A stretch of DNA of 64,000 bases from Dichomitus squalens LYAD-421 SS1 (Eukaryota; Basidiomycota; Agaricomycetes; Polyporales; Polyporaceae). The DNA lies in NCBI RefSeq assembly GCF_000275845.1, contig NW_006766883.1:3073010-3137009 (forward strand). Reading direction: 5' to 3'. Position numbers and translations under genes: made by a program. Below the pieces are notes generated by a model. The model searched no databases. It saw nothing but the letters and a program-made list of their open reading frames with translations, and was not told the DNA's origin. Each line of letters starts with the position of its first letter. Position 1 is the stretch's first letter. Positions 11,655 to 22,400 of this stretch are shown piece after piece.

Positions 11655-13015
11655 ATGGTTGCTGCCAAATCACTCCCCAACTTCATCGGCACCGTCATCG
11701 GTGAACGCTACCACCTCACCGAGGAGTTGGGCTCCGGCTCGTATGGCGTCGTCTACAAGGCGGTCGACCTCACGAACGATAACTTCGTCGCCGTGAAGGT
11801 CATCCGCACGGTTGGCCGGAGCCCCGCCGAGCTCGCCACCATCAAAAGAGAGGTCGCCCTGCACAGCGTCGTCGCGCACCACGAGAGCGTCGTCGGACTC
11901 ATCGACGCCTTCGACACCGACGAGTACTGCTATATGATCCTCGAGTACATCCGAGGGGGCGACCTGTTCGAGCAGATCGTCGAAAAGAAGTCTTACCAGG
12001 GTAAAGACGAGCTTCTCCGGAGGGCATTTGTCTCGCTCGTGGACGCTGTCCAGGCGTGCCATGACGCGAAGATCGCCCATCGAGATCTCAAGCCGGAGAA
12101 CATCCTGACCAGTGAGGATGGTTCCCGGCTGTACCTGGCAGACTTCGGTCTTGCTATGAACCAGAAGATGGCGAGCGACTGCGGTCGTGGGACCTCCATC
12201 TATATGAGTCCTGGTACGTCTCCCCTTGTGTAGTATCTTGGCGCGATTTGCTGATGTCATGTCCTGCTTCAGAGGCTACGGGTGAATTGACTGCTCGGCA
12301 GCCATTCGACCCATACCTCAACGATATCTGGGCGCTGGGTGTCATCCTTGTCAATATGATCACGAGGCAAAACCCGTGGTCGAAGGCGACATCCAGGGAT
12401 GCCGATTTCAGTCAGTTCATCATGGGCCCGGAATTCCTGCTTAAAGAGTTCCCCATGTCCAAGGGGGCTTTCGCCATCATCCGCGAGATGCTCGATCTCC
12501 ACCCCGCAAAGCGGATTAGCCTCCGCGCCCTCCGGAAAGCGATTCTTTCGCTTGATACGTTCTTCCGTCTGCCTTCCCAGCGCGGGTACGTTGTTCGCGA
12601 GCATGAGCACCCTACCACCGAGCTCGCGACCTCCGAGTCCGAGCTCAGGTCGACTACTGAGGCATCCGAGATTGATATCCCGTGTACTGCCTCGGAGCCC
12701 CTTGTCCGGGTGGCCCGGGATTGCTCAGCCGGCTCTGCCGTCGACCTTACCATGGCCCAGTTGGGCCTCCCTGATTCCAGCTCATGCCCGAGTTCGCGTG
12801 CTTCGTCTGGGTTTTCAGATGAGGAGATCGTGATTACCCCGGAGGGTACCACTTTCACTACCACTTCATTTTCATCTAAGGCTACTATGTGGGAACGGAT
12901 GATGGTGGAAGATTACTACAAGGAAGTCCGAGGTGGCCATGGCTGGCAGAACGGCTCCGCGTCCCAGATTCTCGAGGCTCGGTACCGCTACCGCGAGGTG
13001 CAGTACGACCGTTGA
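11655..13015 (+). CDS. Ran1/Sks1-like Ser/Thr protein kinase
   Basis: Complete paralogue of the truncated kinase at the left edge. Exons 11655-12213 and 12273-13015, 433 residues. All catalytic elements are present: glycine loop GSGSYGVV (residues 27-34), VAVK lysine 48, alpha-C glutamate about 66 (KREVALH), HRDLKPEN with Asp144, DFG 163-165, and GTSIYMSPE with the splice falling inside the SPE codon. After the C lobe (DIWALGVILVNM) comes a Ser/Thr/Glu-rich tail of roughly 120 residues with no known domain. The single intron is at the same codon as in the paralogue. The name follows the SIYMSPE activation segment and overall layout of Ran1/Pat1- and Sks1-like kinases. It is presumably an active cytosolic or nuclear kinase; targets are unknown. 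Confidence 0.93.
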
Positions 13016-13473
13016 CCATATTTTCCGCCGCCACTACCATTTCCCTCTCCGCTCTTACCCCGGATTCGTGACTCATTCTCGATTCGGATGGACACTTCAG
13101 TGCCTCTGTACCGAAAAGCCAGTAGAGTGATGCAGGCACCGCTCTTGTGGCACACCAAATAGACTTTGATTCTGAATAGAGATATGTATGTTTGATATAA
13201 ATATCTACAAATATCGTTCCCCATGCAATGCTCTTACGTTCATAAACATGCGCACCACTGGCATACATCTTGGCGTGATATACGTATTCGACATTGCGAC
13301 AAAACCAGACAAAACGTGATGTTGGGCGGCCCGGGAGTAGACCGCACGAAGCGAACGCCGTAAAGGCGGTGTAAAGCGGCAGGTTCTCCTGGCGGTCAAA
13401 TCCCGATAAGAACAGCCTGAGATACTGGAGCAGCCAAGGCCCCGGTCAGTCCAACAAACGCATTCGATCCACC
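13016..13473. other. 3' flank of the second kinase
   Basis: Contains the 3' untranslated-like sequence partly shared with the first kinase copy (to about 13160). Nothing else is recognisable up to the kinase-like relic. Confidence 0.45.
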
Positions 13474-13972
13474 ATGGCACGTGTCGAAGTTCCGGATAGC
13501 ATCCTTACCGCTTCCCTTGACTTTCCATTGGCACACCACACACTTGCAATCGCTGTCCTCCCCACCTTCAGGCTCACTTCAACATACACGAATGAACAAT
13601 TCATCCCCGCAGCCGGAGAGACCTACTCAATTCGGTTTGAGGCGCAACTGAGCGCTGAGGGTCGATCCGCCGGGGTCGTGTTCCGGGCGCAACTGGTGTC
13701 GCAGTGCGACCCCAGCATCAAACACGATGTCGTGTGCAAGATAGGCTGGACGAGAGAACACCGGGGCAGATTGAGGAACGAGGAGCTAGCTTACCGTGAG
13801 CTTACCCAACTCGAAGGCGAGTTCATCCCGTACCTGTTGGGTGTCTTCGAAGGGACCAGCTGGTTTGGACGTGCTGAAGGCAATTTTCGACCCTCGAGGC
13901 CTATTCGCCCTGGGGGTGGACGCCATATATACTGCTCTGGAGTTCTTCGGAGCACGGCCTCTATCTAGTTAA
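13474..13972 (+). pseudogene. Truncated, frameshifted protein-kinase-like relic
   Basis: The plus frame from ATG 13474 shows a kinase-like N-lobe fragment: SIRFEAQLSAEGRSAGVVF, then HDVVCKIGWTREHRG (VCK in the place of the ATP-binding lysine strand), then RNEELAYRELTQLEG (alpha-C glutamate) and IPYLLGVFEG. Just after GVFEG (about 13856) the frame changes: a neighbouring frame reads GPAGLDVLKAIFDP and on to a TAA at 13970-13972. This matches the usual continuation (a GPAG-like turn then a hydrophobic strand) of fungal kinase-like proteins. No HRD or DFG motif follows. It looks like a fragment of a fungal kinase-like family unrelated to the Ran1-like gene just upstream. An undetected intron is an alternative. 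Confidence 0.5.
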
Positions 13973-14078
13973 GATTCCTTCCTGGATGCAGCAGTTTCAG
14001 CGACATTGGCGCATGAGTACTCATGGAGAAGATGTCGCTTGAGAACACTCCGGATCAGTCAGAAGCAGCATGATCATA

Positions 14079-15243
14079 CTACAACGACGAAGAAGTCGGC
14101 AGCTCATTGATGAAGTTGACTGATGGGGCAGTCTCTTTGCTCGACCACGCCTTCCCATCAGCTACACGGTAGATGATGAGGTACGTCGCTACTTGCTGCC
14201 AGAGAGGTCCTAGATGAGTTTGGCCTCTAAACAGCGTGGGCCGCGACATGCGATAGACGTACCTGGGAAGCCTGCGTGAAGCCCAGCAAGACCTGATTGA
14301 CCGGCTTCTCCAAAGCGTAAGATATGAGAAATGCGATGGCGAAGAGGGAGTACAGGGCGGCAGACTCAATGACGAGGGTAGCGACGGAGAGATAGCGCTT
14401 CACATGCTCGGGCGGGAGGGACTCCATGTGCATACGGCGGAACATGAGAAGACGGCCGACGATAAGTGTAGTTAGGATGATGTTCACACCCAGGGAGAGC
14501 GAGAAGTAGGCGATTCCGTATGAGCGAGGCAGGGTGTTGTAGAGGGAAAAATCGGGCTGAGTGGAATAGACAGTCCACAGCGTGCCAAGGACTTTCCCAC
14601 TTTCGCGTAAGCTTTCTGTCGCGTGTCACGAAGAAGTGATGTATTGCGTACCAAACGATGCTGTGAGCATAAGGAACGGCACAAACGTCACGATATATGC
14701 AATGTGTTGGTCGAGTGCTTTCCAGATGACCCAACATCTCCAAAGCTATTTGACGATGAGTATAGCGCCTCTCGCAGTGCTTGATAGCGGTACTTACCAC
14801 GAGCAAATCGCACATGAATATGGCCAGGTATAGAGTGACGAGATAGACAATATTGATGGGCTGGCTTTGCGTAGCGAGGAAGTATTGCCATGGACCGCCC
14901 GGGTAGTTTCGGTTCTCGACGTATAGCAGTTGAACCGTACGAGCTTGGGCTATGGAGTAGATAGTTTGGACGATCAATAGCGCCGAGATGTAGCATAGGA
15001 GAAAAGTCGTATGCCGCCCCTTCCGCCGTTGCTGGAAGAGGTACAGCGCGCAAGATGACCACAGGACGAGCTGCATGCCTGGGAACCATGACAAAAGTGT
15101 TGATCAGCCGACTATGTGACAAGGATGATACGCAAAGCGGACGTACCATATCCCACACCAGACACGAAGTCGCCCGCAAGGAAGAACCTCTCGAGATTGA
15201 TGTCATCCTCGCTTTCATGTTGCCCATAGTAGGGCTTCGACAT
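14079..15243 (-). CDS. Polytopic fungal membrane protein, paralogue A
   Basis: Integral membrane protein of unknown function. It has about seven hydrophobic segments in the receptor-like arrangement common in agaricomycetes. Exons: 15147-15243, 14798-15078, 14652-14745, 14263-14591, 14079-14195; 305 residues. Recognisable blocks are ERFFLAGDFVSGVGYGMQ, the loop VENRNYPGGPWQYFLATQ, LWRCWVIWKALDQHIAYIVT and PPEHVKRYLSVATLVIESAA, ending QQVATYLIIYRVADGKAW plus a short hydrophilic tail. Exons 2, 3 and 4 have exactly the lengths (281, 94, 329) of the neighbouring paralogue at 16111-17342, which fixes the gene model well. The PGGPWQYF loop and the late IIYRVA.G.AW block mark the family. No domain number is claimed. 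No ligand can be inferred. Confidence 0.85.
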
Positions 15244-16110
15244 GACGAAGACAAGAGTGCGGGGAGGGGAGCCTGCGTAGAGTGCAGCAGTCTCGGGAGA
15301 CCACCATCGACTCCTAAGAGATGAGGGACTCGATCACAGGAACCGATATGCCTTCCCTCTGATTCCGCCCCATCGAGCGTGGCTCGGGATACAAGGGCCG
15401 GACCCCGCCTTGACGTTTGCTTCCACAATTCTGACAAACGGTTTGGGAGGGGAAGTTGTGGGACATACATGGCATTGAAATAGTCACCACCGGGAAACAG
15501 GTGCTATGTTCTGATAGGGGTTAAGCTGCGTCCCCGAGTCCGTACGGTTCTGCTCAGGGGAAAAAGATCGACATTATTGGACAGCACCGGCAAATTAAAA
15601 GACATGCAAAGCACTTTGGCCTCCTTGCTTTCTACTCGACGGCGATAGTGAACGTCAGTAGGGGTCCACGCTGGTAATTCATACGCACCAACGACTCACA
15701 TAACAACATTGGATCGAGCGCGATGATCCTGCAAGACACAGAAAGAACACTCTGGTTGCGTGGTGAGTATCCGCGATTAGCCGCGAATAATGCCGTGACG
15801 CAGGAAACGGTTGGCTATGTGGTTCAACAGGGCCAGTCAAAGCGCCGCGCGGCTCATGACCTGATCGAGGTGCCACTCGTTTGGTTTCTGGCCCTCGAGT
15901 TGCCCCTGACTCAGCTCGAGCTCGCTGTGTCCAAACTCAGGCTGTGCGAGGTTTGTCCAGAAAGTGAACACAAATCAGCTATCAGTACAAGGGTGCTTGC
16001 TAGGTCATACAGGAATTGGTGGTATGCAAGGAGGCAGACTCATGCGCTACGAGCTTGAGCCAGTCCGGAGGTATACGTCGTCTCTAATGTCGTGATAGAA
16101 TTAGATGCGC
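15244..16110. other. Gap between the two membrane-protein paralogues
   Basis: About 870 bases with no recognisable gene; should contain the promoter of paralogue A on the minus strand. A plus-strand open frame at 15723-16058 has no family signal. Confidence 0.45.
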
Positions 16111-17342
16111 TTATTCACCGCCTTCGTCTTTCTGTGCAAAGTCCTGCGACACGGTGAAATCGGTCGTCAACTGGACGTCCGACGTTCCTGTCGATTTTCG
16201 CGGCCTCGATGAACTCGTCGCGCGAAGCTCGACCGTGTTAAGCGTTTGAGTCTCCATTGCCTCCTTGGTCCACGCGGTTCCGTTAATCACTCTGTAGATT
16301 ATGAGGTACGACGCGACTTGCTGACGCGAAGTGTCGGTATAATGTTCCTTCAGTGATTGAGAGAGCAACGCACCTGAGCGGACTGTGCGGTACCCAACCA
16401 AATCTGGTTGATGGGCTTGTTCAACGCATAGGAGACAAGGAACATAATCGCGAAGACGGAGTAAAGCGCCGCAGACTCCACGATGAGATTTGCCAGGGAA
16501 AGGTAGTGTTTCGCATGCCCAGGTGGGAGATGTGCGAGATGCGTGCGGCGATACATCAGGAGCCGCACGAGAATGAGGGCCGTTAGGATGATGTTCACGC
16601 TCAAGGACAAGGTAAAATAGGCGGTGCCGAACGCGAGGGGCTCCTTGCTGTACAACGAGAGACCGGGATGGCTGGCCTGGAGTGTCCAGAGCGTGCCCAG
16701 GACTGACACCATTGTGAGTGGACAACCGGAGCAGCAGTTCGCTCGGCGCGCTTACCGAACGATGCGACGAGAATGATGGCGGGGAGCGAGATTACGGCGT
16801 ATGCCAGTCCGCGACCAGAAGCGGCCCAGATAATATGACAGCGCCAAAGCTAGAGACAGAGGTCATACACAAGGGGATGATGAGAACGCTTCGAATAAGA
16901 CGTACCACAAGGAGGTCGCACAGGAACGTCCCGATAAACAAGGTCGCGTCAAAGATGACATTGATAGCGAGGAACTGCGTGTCCAGGAAGTATTGCCAAG
17001 GACCTCCAGGATAATTGCGGTTCTCGACGTAGACGACCTGAACTGTGCGCGCCTGTACAATGCAGAAAATGAACTGCACCGCAAGCAGGAGGCACAGATA
17101 GCCGATGAGGAAGAGTGTCTTCCAGCTCCTCCGCCTCTCTTTCCACAAGTACGTCACGCACGTCGACCACAGAACGACCTGAACGCCTTTATCGTTCTCT
17201 CAGGGGCGCTCTTCCGTCGCACAAAAGACGACTCACCAAAACCAGTACCAGTCACGAAGTCTCCGGCGAGGAAATATCTCTCGAGCCACTTCGTGTTGTC
17301 GTCCTCATCCGGTCCATAGTACACGCCAGGTTGGGGTGCCAT
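16111..17342 (-). CDS. Polytopic fungal membrane protein, paralogue B
   Basis: Tandem paralogue of the preceding gene in the same orientation. Exons: 17237-17342, 16906-17186, 16756-16849, 16374-16702, 16111-16320; 339 residues. It starts MAPQPGVYYGPDEDD, then LERYFLAGDFVTGTGFG, the family loop VENRNYPGGPWQYFLDTQ, LWRCHIIWAASGRGLAYAV, PPGHAKHYLSLANLIVES, and QQVASYLIIYRVINGTAW. The hydrophilic C-tail is longer than in A, with an Arg/Ser/Asp-rich end. The exon 2 acceptor is the AAAG at about 17187, not the nearer TTCAG, because only the former keeps the shared G(V/M)Q(V/L)VLWS block. A TTTAAA element lies about 110 bases upstream on the minus strand. Function is unknown; local duplication is evident. 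Confidence 0.87.
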
Positions 17343-19426
17343 GACAGAAGGGTCGCGGGTCAGGCTGGGACCAAGGAGGGTGTATAGAAAGTGGTGGCTC
17401 TGGAGAACCCCAGAGGATGGGCGGACGGGCGGGGCGATCAATACGCCTCTTTTAAATCAATCCTGACCAGGGCATCGGGCCCGGCAACGAGATCTGCATG
17501 GAGGGGGGAAAGCTGACCCAACGATCAGAAAGCCTAACCATCTGTCAAACCGTCGGCAAGCGTTGGTGCCCGGCGCCATGCGCGCGTACGGCATCGTCCA
17601 CTGACTCTGTTTCAAATGTTCGTCTCGGACAAGCTATCAGAATCATTGGATTACGGTTTCCTTGTGCCGTTGGCGAAGGCTTCGCAGCGAACGGGATTGT
17701 TGGACGCCCACTAGGAGATTTTCATTTGTCGTTATGGCGCGAGAAGCTGCCGTTCAGTTCCAAACCTTGCCGTTCCTTGGCCTTCCTGACGAAAGGTACT
17801 GGATCCGGACGGCGCATCCCACAGCAGATCGCGCGTCTCGTGCATCATCCCCGGGTTCTTTAATCTGGCATACTGCGGTGATTAGCCGGGCCCTCTAGAA
17901 CAGCTGTGCAGTCCGTTCCTAGCGCTCATTGTCATTATCCAGTGTCCGTCTCACCTTATCCTGTTGACGAGGGACCTCAGGGATTGCCTGGCACGAGCAT
18001 CCGTGCGGTTCCCGAAGTCGGAAACCAAAGTTGAGACCTATCCGATCTGAACAACATACGGATTGGATTCTGTCGATTTGAACGTCTCCTATAGGCGTAT
18101 ACAGAACTGTAAGGCCAGGTCCGGCAGATATCTGGCTGCCATCTCCACCCCACCTGTATATATATCCCAAAGTAGAGCAGGACTATGTAGGGTTGGCCGA
18201 GTCGATTGTCCCATGAGACACTCTACAGGCACCTTCTGGTGCTGTCTAACAGTCTTATCGCTCCGCCATGTTGAACAGGAAACCTAGTTGGCCCGTTATC
18301 CAAGTGGTGATCGAACCGGTGAAGCTCTGACGACGTAAGTACCTATGTACACAGCAAATCACGGAGATTCACGCCTGCCGGCTCGAATGCACCCCACGTG
18401 GATTCCTCTGCTGCGTCGCTCTTCCAGAGTATCGTCACCAGGAATGGTCTTAACCTCTCATTTATCGCGCGAGGCTCACTAGAGCGCATTGAGCGACGGA
18501 GCATGTGAGCCTACCGTGAACAGGCACATGGAGCTGCGTCAGTGAGTAGGGGTGCTCAATTCTTGTCGGTCGCTCAGTTGCTCGCGCGCCTATTGGGCGC
18601 CTGCCTAGTTGCATTCAAGGTCAGCTCAAGCGCCTGCAGCACAGCGAGCAGAGATACGCAGGCAGCAGGTGCAACATGATCGCATGATGCCCCCGAGCTG
18701 GGACTAGAGAGCGACGCGAGGATTTGACAATTCAGAAGCTATAAAGTTGCTTGTCTCGAGATATGGAGTCGCCTTACAAGGTTCGAGTCCAGTTGCCATC
18801 GAGCCCAGAGCGGCACCCTCAGCTGAACCATATATATATGTCGTGCTGATTTTGTTTCCGACTTGGGCGCATTGTGTACAATAAGACCAGGTCAACGAGT
18901 TTATAAGCTCTCCCGACGTCACCATTTACTTGCTGGGCTGGTTTCCCAGGCCTAACAAAGTCAGCATGAGACGATCTTGTCGATCTCTCTGCGCCCGCTG
19001 CCTGCGTGTCTCTGCTTGCTGTGCTGCAGACGCTTGAGCTGACCTTGAATGCAACTAGGCAGGCGCCCAATAGGCGCGCGAGCAACTGAGCGACCGACAA
19101 GAATTGAGCACCCCTAGTTCTGATGGTTTCCGACGCATGGGAGTACTTGGAACGGATGCTATTTGGAGTACTTATAGAACGCGGGTACAAGAGTATATAT
19201 TATCTACTTTCGCTAGGGTAAGTACACCGTGTTATGTTATATGAACATGCATGAAACACATTGGATGCAGCTATACTAGGCGCCTAGGGTCAGGGACGAT
19301 ATGAGTTACGGACACATGATGAGTGCATGTGAAGAGACGAAAGGCAAGACTGATGGGATAGCGAAACAAGACGACAGCGAAGTCCCAGTACCAAGGGAAG
19401 ACATCACGAAACCTTCGAGGACTCTA
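17343..19426. other. Gene-free stretch with inverted-repeat element
   Basis: Two kilobases without a supportable gene. Its main content is the large inverted repeat at 18547-19116. Scattered open frames under 125 codons carry no motif. Confidence 0.5.
18547..19116. repeat. Inverted-repeat element with 127-base arms
   Basis: The left arm (18547-18673) and the reverse complement of the right arm (18990-19116) match over 127 bases with about five differences, all transitions. The arms begin TAGGGGTGCTCAATT at the outer ends and are separated by 316 bases with no open frame of interest. Outer ends of the TAGGGGTG type recall hAT-like termini, but the 8 bases flanking each side do not match, so no target-site duplication is visible. 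It could be a non-autonomous foldback/MITE-like element, or an inverted duplication able to give a hairpin RNA. Confidence 0.7.
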
Positions 19427-22400
19427 TTAACGTGCTGATGGGAGCTTGCATCCCATGATGCGAACTGAATATCAAGGAGCGCACGTTCAGTAACAGTTCA
19501 TCAAGTACATAGTGGACAAGGTGCCAAGCACTTACCAGAACCGTCCCAGAAACCGACACCGTACACCATCTCGCGCGGGTGGAACGCAAGGCTACTGGTT
19601 CTCGGCGTGAAGGGAGTCGTCGTATCACGCGCGGGAGGTATCGAGAGGTTGATGCTCAGCGAGCCTAGTCCTCTTCTTGTCTCCAAGGATTGGACGTCTG
19701 TGCGCTGCGAGCGCGAATTGGCTGTCGTGAGAGACGATGTACTGCGACGCCGTTACGTTAGCGCGATAGTTCAATACGAAAGTTCGTCACGTACGCCGCG
19801 AACACTTCGGTCTGCTCGTGAACGTCAAACGCCGAGAGACCATGGGGGAACATATCCCACACTTGCATAGGGGAGTCACCCCCGCGTATGTCCCAGAGCT
19901 TAACCTCGCCGTCCAAGCTGCCAGAAAGAGACGGTCAATATCTAAATAGGGTATGCGCCACGACGCTGGTTCCATACCTGCCGGACAGGAACTGTCCTGC
20001 CAGCGTCGGATGCCACTTGACGTTCTGGACCCAAGACGTGTGCTGGTGGTAGGATCGCACGACCGCATCGTCCTCCTCCAGCCGTCGGTCGAATAATTTC
20101 ACCGTCCCATCTGCAAAGCTGGCCAAGAATGTTGACGACGATCCGCTGTCAGAAACGAGCGCCGTGATGGGGCTCTCAGCGTTGGTATCGAGATCCTTGT
20201 GGGAGCAGTATCAGGACTTCGGTAGATCCGCGCTTGACGTGGGGAAGACATACCATGACCTGGCTCTCGGTGTGTGCATCCCATACACGAATGATCCGGG
20301 AATCTCCGCCCACCAGAAGCGTTCCGCCTGACTGCTTCCAATCCGTGATGACACCGCTTCCACGCTTCACTTGGAGGACCTCATTGAGTCCACGGAACGC
20401 GCTGACCATCTGTACTGAACCGCTGCACAGATTGGGATCATAGTTGCGGTACAATCGAATCATGCCGTCCGCTGAGGGGGTTTAGTGAGGTGCTAAACCG
20501 AGCGCGAGAGACAGTAGACGAACCTGCACCAGTGAGAATGATTCCTCCCACATCCTGGTTGATGATGTGCAATGAGGTGATACTGGTGCCGCGAGGATTT
20601 CCGTTGAAGAATCGATTTAGCCTCTTTCTCTTAATCCAGTCCCAGACTCTGAGTAGGTGCAATTGTCAATCTTGGAGCGCTCCACAACTACAGCACAAGA
20701 CGCACGTTACCATGTCCGATTCATTGGCGATGACGAGATGAGGATCGAATGCGTGGAAAGCCAAGGTCAGGGGCAAACCGTTGATCTGAATAGTGTTCAC
20801 GGGCCTGTCCCAGCGGCAGCGTGCTGCGCGAATTAGAAACGCGCTGTATCAGCGGAAGGTGTCAATTTCGCCGGCTGTCAAACACTTACGCGCTTCTCGC
20901 GACTGTTTTTCGGTGTCTTCAATCACTTGTTCGTTGCGTTGCTGACGCCAGACCTGGTAGTTGTATTGTACGCTACCCGGTTCGTCCACTTCGGGTTGCT
21001 ATGCGCCATTTCGTCAGCGAGCGCAACATATGAAACCTGCAAGTTACGTACCCGCATCTGCGGTTCCTTAAAGTACTCGCAGCACCAGTCATAGAATCGG
21101 CTCTTCAGCGGAAGGACATCACGAATGCCGACGCCCGTGCCCAGACCCAATATGACGCTCGAGTCCACCGAGAACGTGCTGCCTGAAGGGCTCACGCCTC
21201 CGCCGAACCCATCCCTGTGGTGAGGGTGGCCGTGGTGGTGTGAATGATTGGCGACACGACGACGCGCCCGCAGCCGCTCCAAGTCTTCCTCCATCAAAGC
21301 TTCCATAACGTCGGACGCTAAGAAGTCCGTTGTTGGCGGAGGAGAATGCGCAGAGCGGGGTGGAGGGGCAAGCCCAAGATAGTTCTCTGAAGGGCTGCCA
21401 GGACGTGAATACGGCGATGTGTACTGTGCAAAGTTGAGGTTCGGCGATGGCGGTCTCGAGACGCCTTGAACGATTTCGACGCGCTCTTGAGTGTTGGACT
21501 GCGGCTGGGGAGAGGACGAGCGGCTGTCGTCGATGCTGGGGAACGCGATGTTGCCAGCCAAGTTCTTGAGCGCGTTCGCGAACGAGGATGTCCGGCGTAG
21601 GGTGCTCGTGACACCACTTGAGATAGTGCTGGTCATCGTCTCGCTCCTTGTGAGCGTAGGCCGGCCAGACAATGCGGACGGCTGCGCGTTGCTCGTTTTC
21701 GGGGACCAGTCCGACGGTGTTCGTTCTCGTACACCATTGGTAATGACCTTGCCGTCGGGGGACGTCAACGGTGGGCGATCCAGAGTCGTGCTGTCGAGCT
21801 TCGCGAACGGTGACTCCAGCAGCAGCGCCATGATGTAGTCCACGATCGTCTGAGCGTTCGTGGCGACTTCCTGGTAAGGATCAACGGACAGCTCGAGGAG
21901 AATGGAGAAGATCGTGAAGAAGGATGAGAGCAGGACACGGTTCTCCGCACGGAAGTCCTCGTCGTCCCCGAAGTTCTCGAGCCATTCGGCGACGGCAATC
22001 CCAGCAATGTCGTCGTCCTGGTGGTGGCCCTCGTCGCCTCCTCTCCACTTCCTATCCTCCTCCCAATAGATCCACGCACAGACGATGAAGTAGCCCCGCC
22101 ACTCCTTAACGAGGCAGCTCACGAGCACGAGCAGCTCCTTCCGCACCATCGGACTGGCATCCTCCTTGATGGCGAGCGCCGCCCCAGTGACGACCGCAAC
22201 CTCCATCCGGAAGTGTATCCGCTCGTCGAGCTGAAACATTGTCCCGCTCCCACCACCTCCCAGCTTGTTCGGGTCAGAGGAGCCTGAAGCGCCCAGGAAC
22301 GTACTGAGCGCGTACAACGCCGCAGCGCGTACCTCAGGAGAGTCGTCCGACAGCAGCGCGATGAGTTTGTCCTGCATCCCTCTATCGACGCCCCATACCT

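Noticed and set aside
18770..18800. GGTTCGAGTCC, a perfect tRNA T-loop/B-box match
   Set aside because: The flanking bases cannot form a T stem, and no A box or acceptor stem lies upstream at the right spacing.
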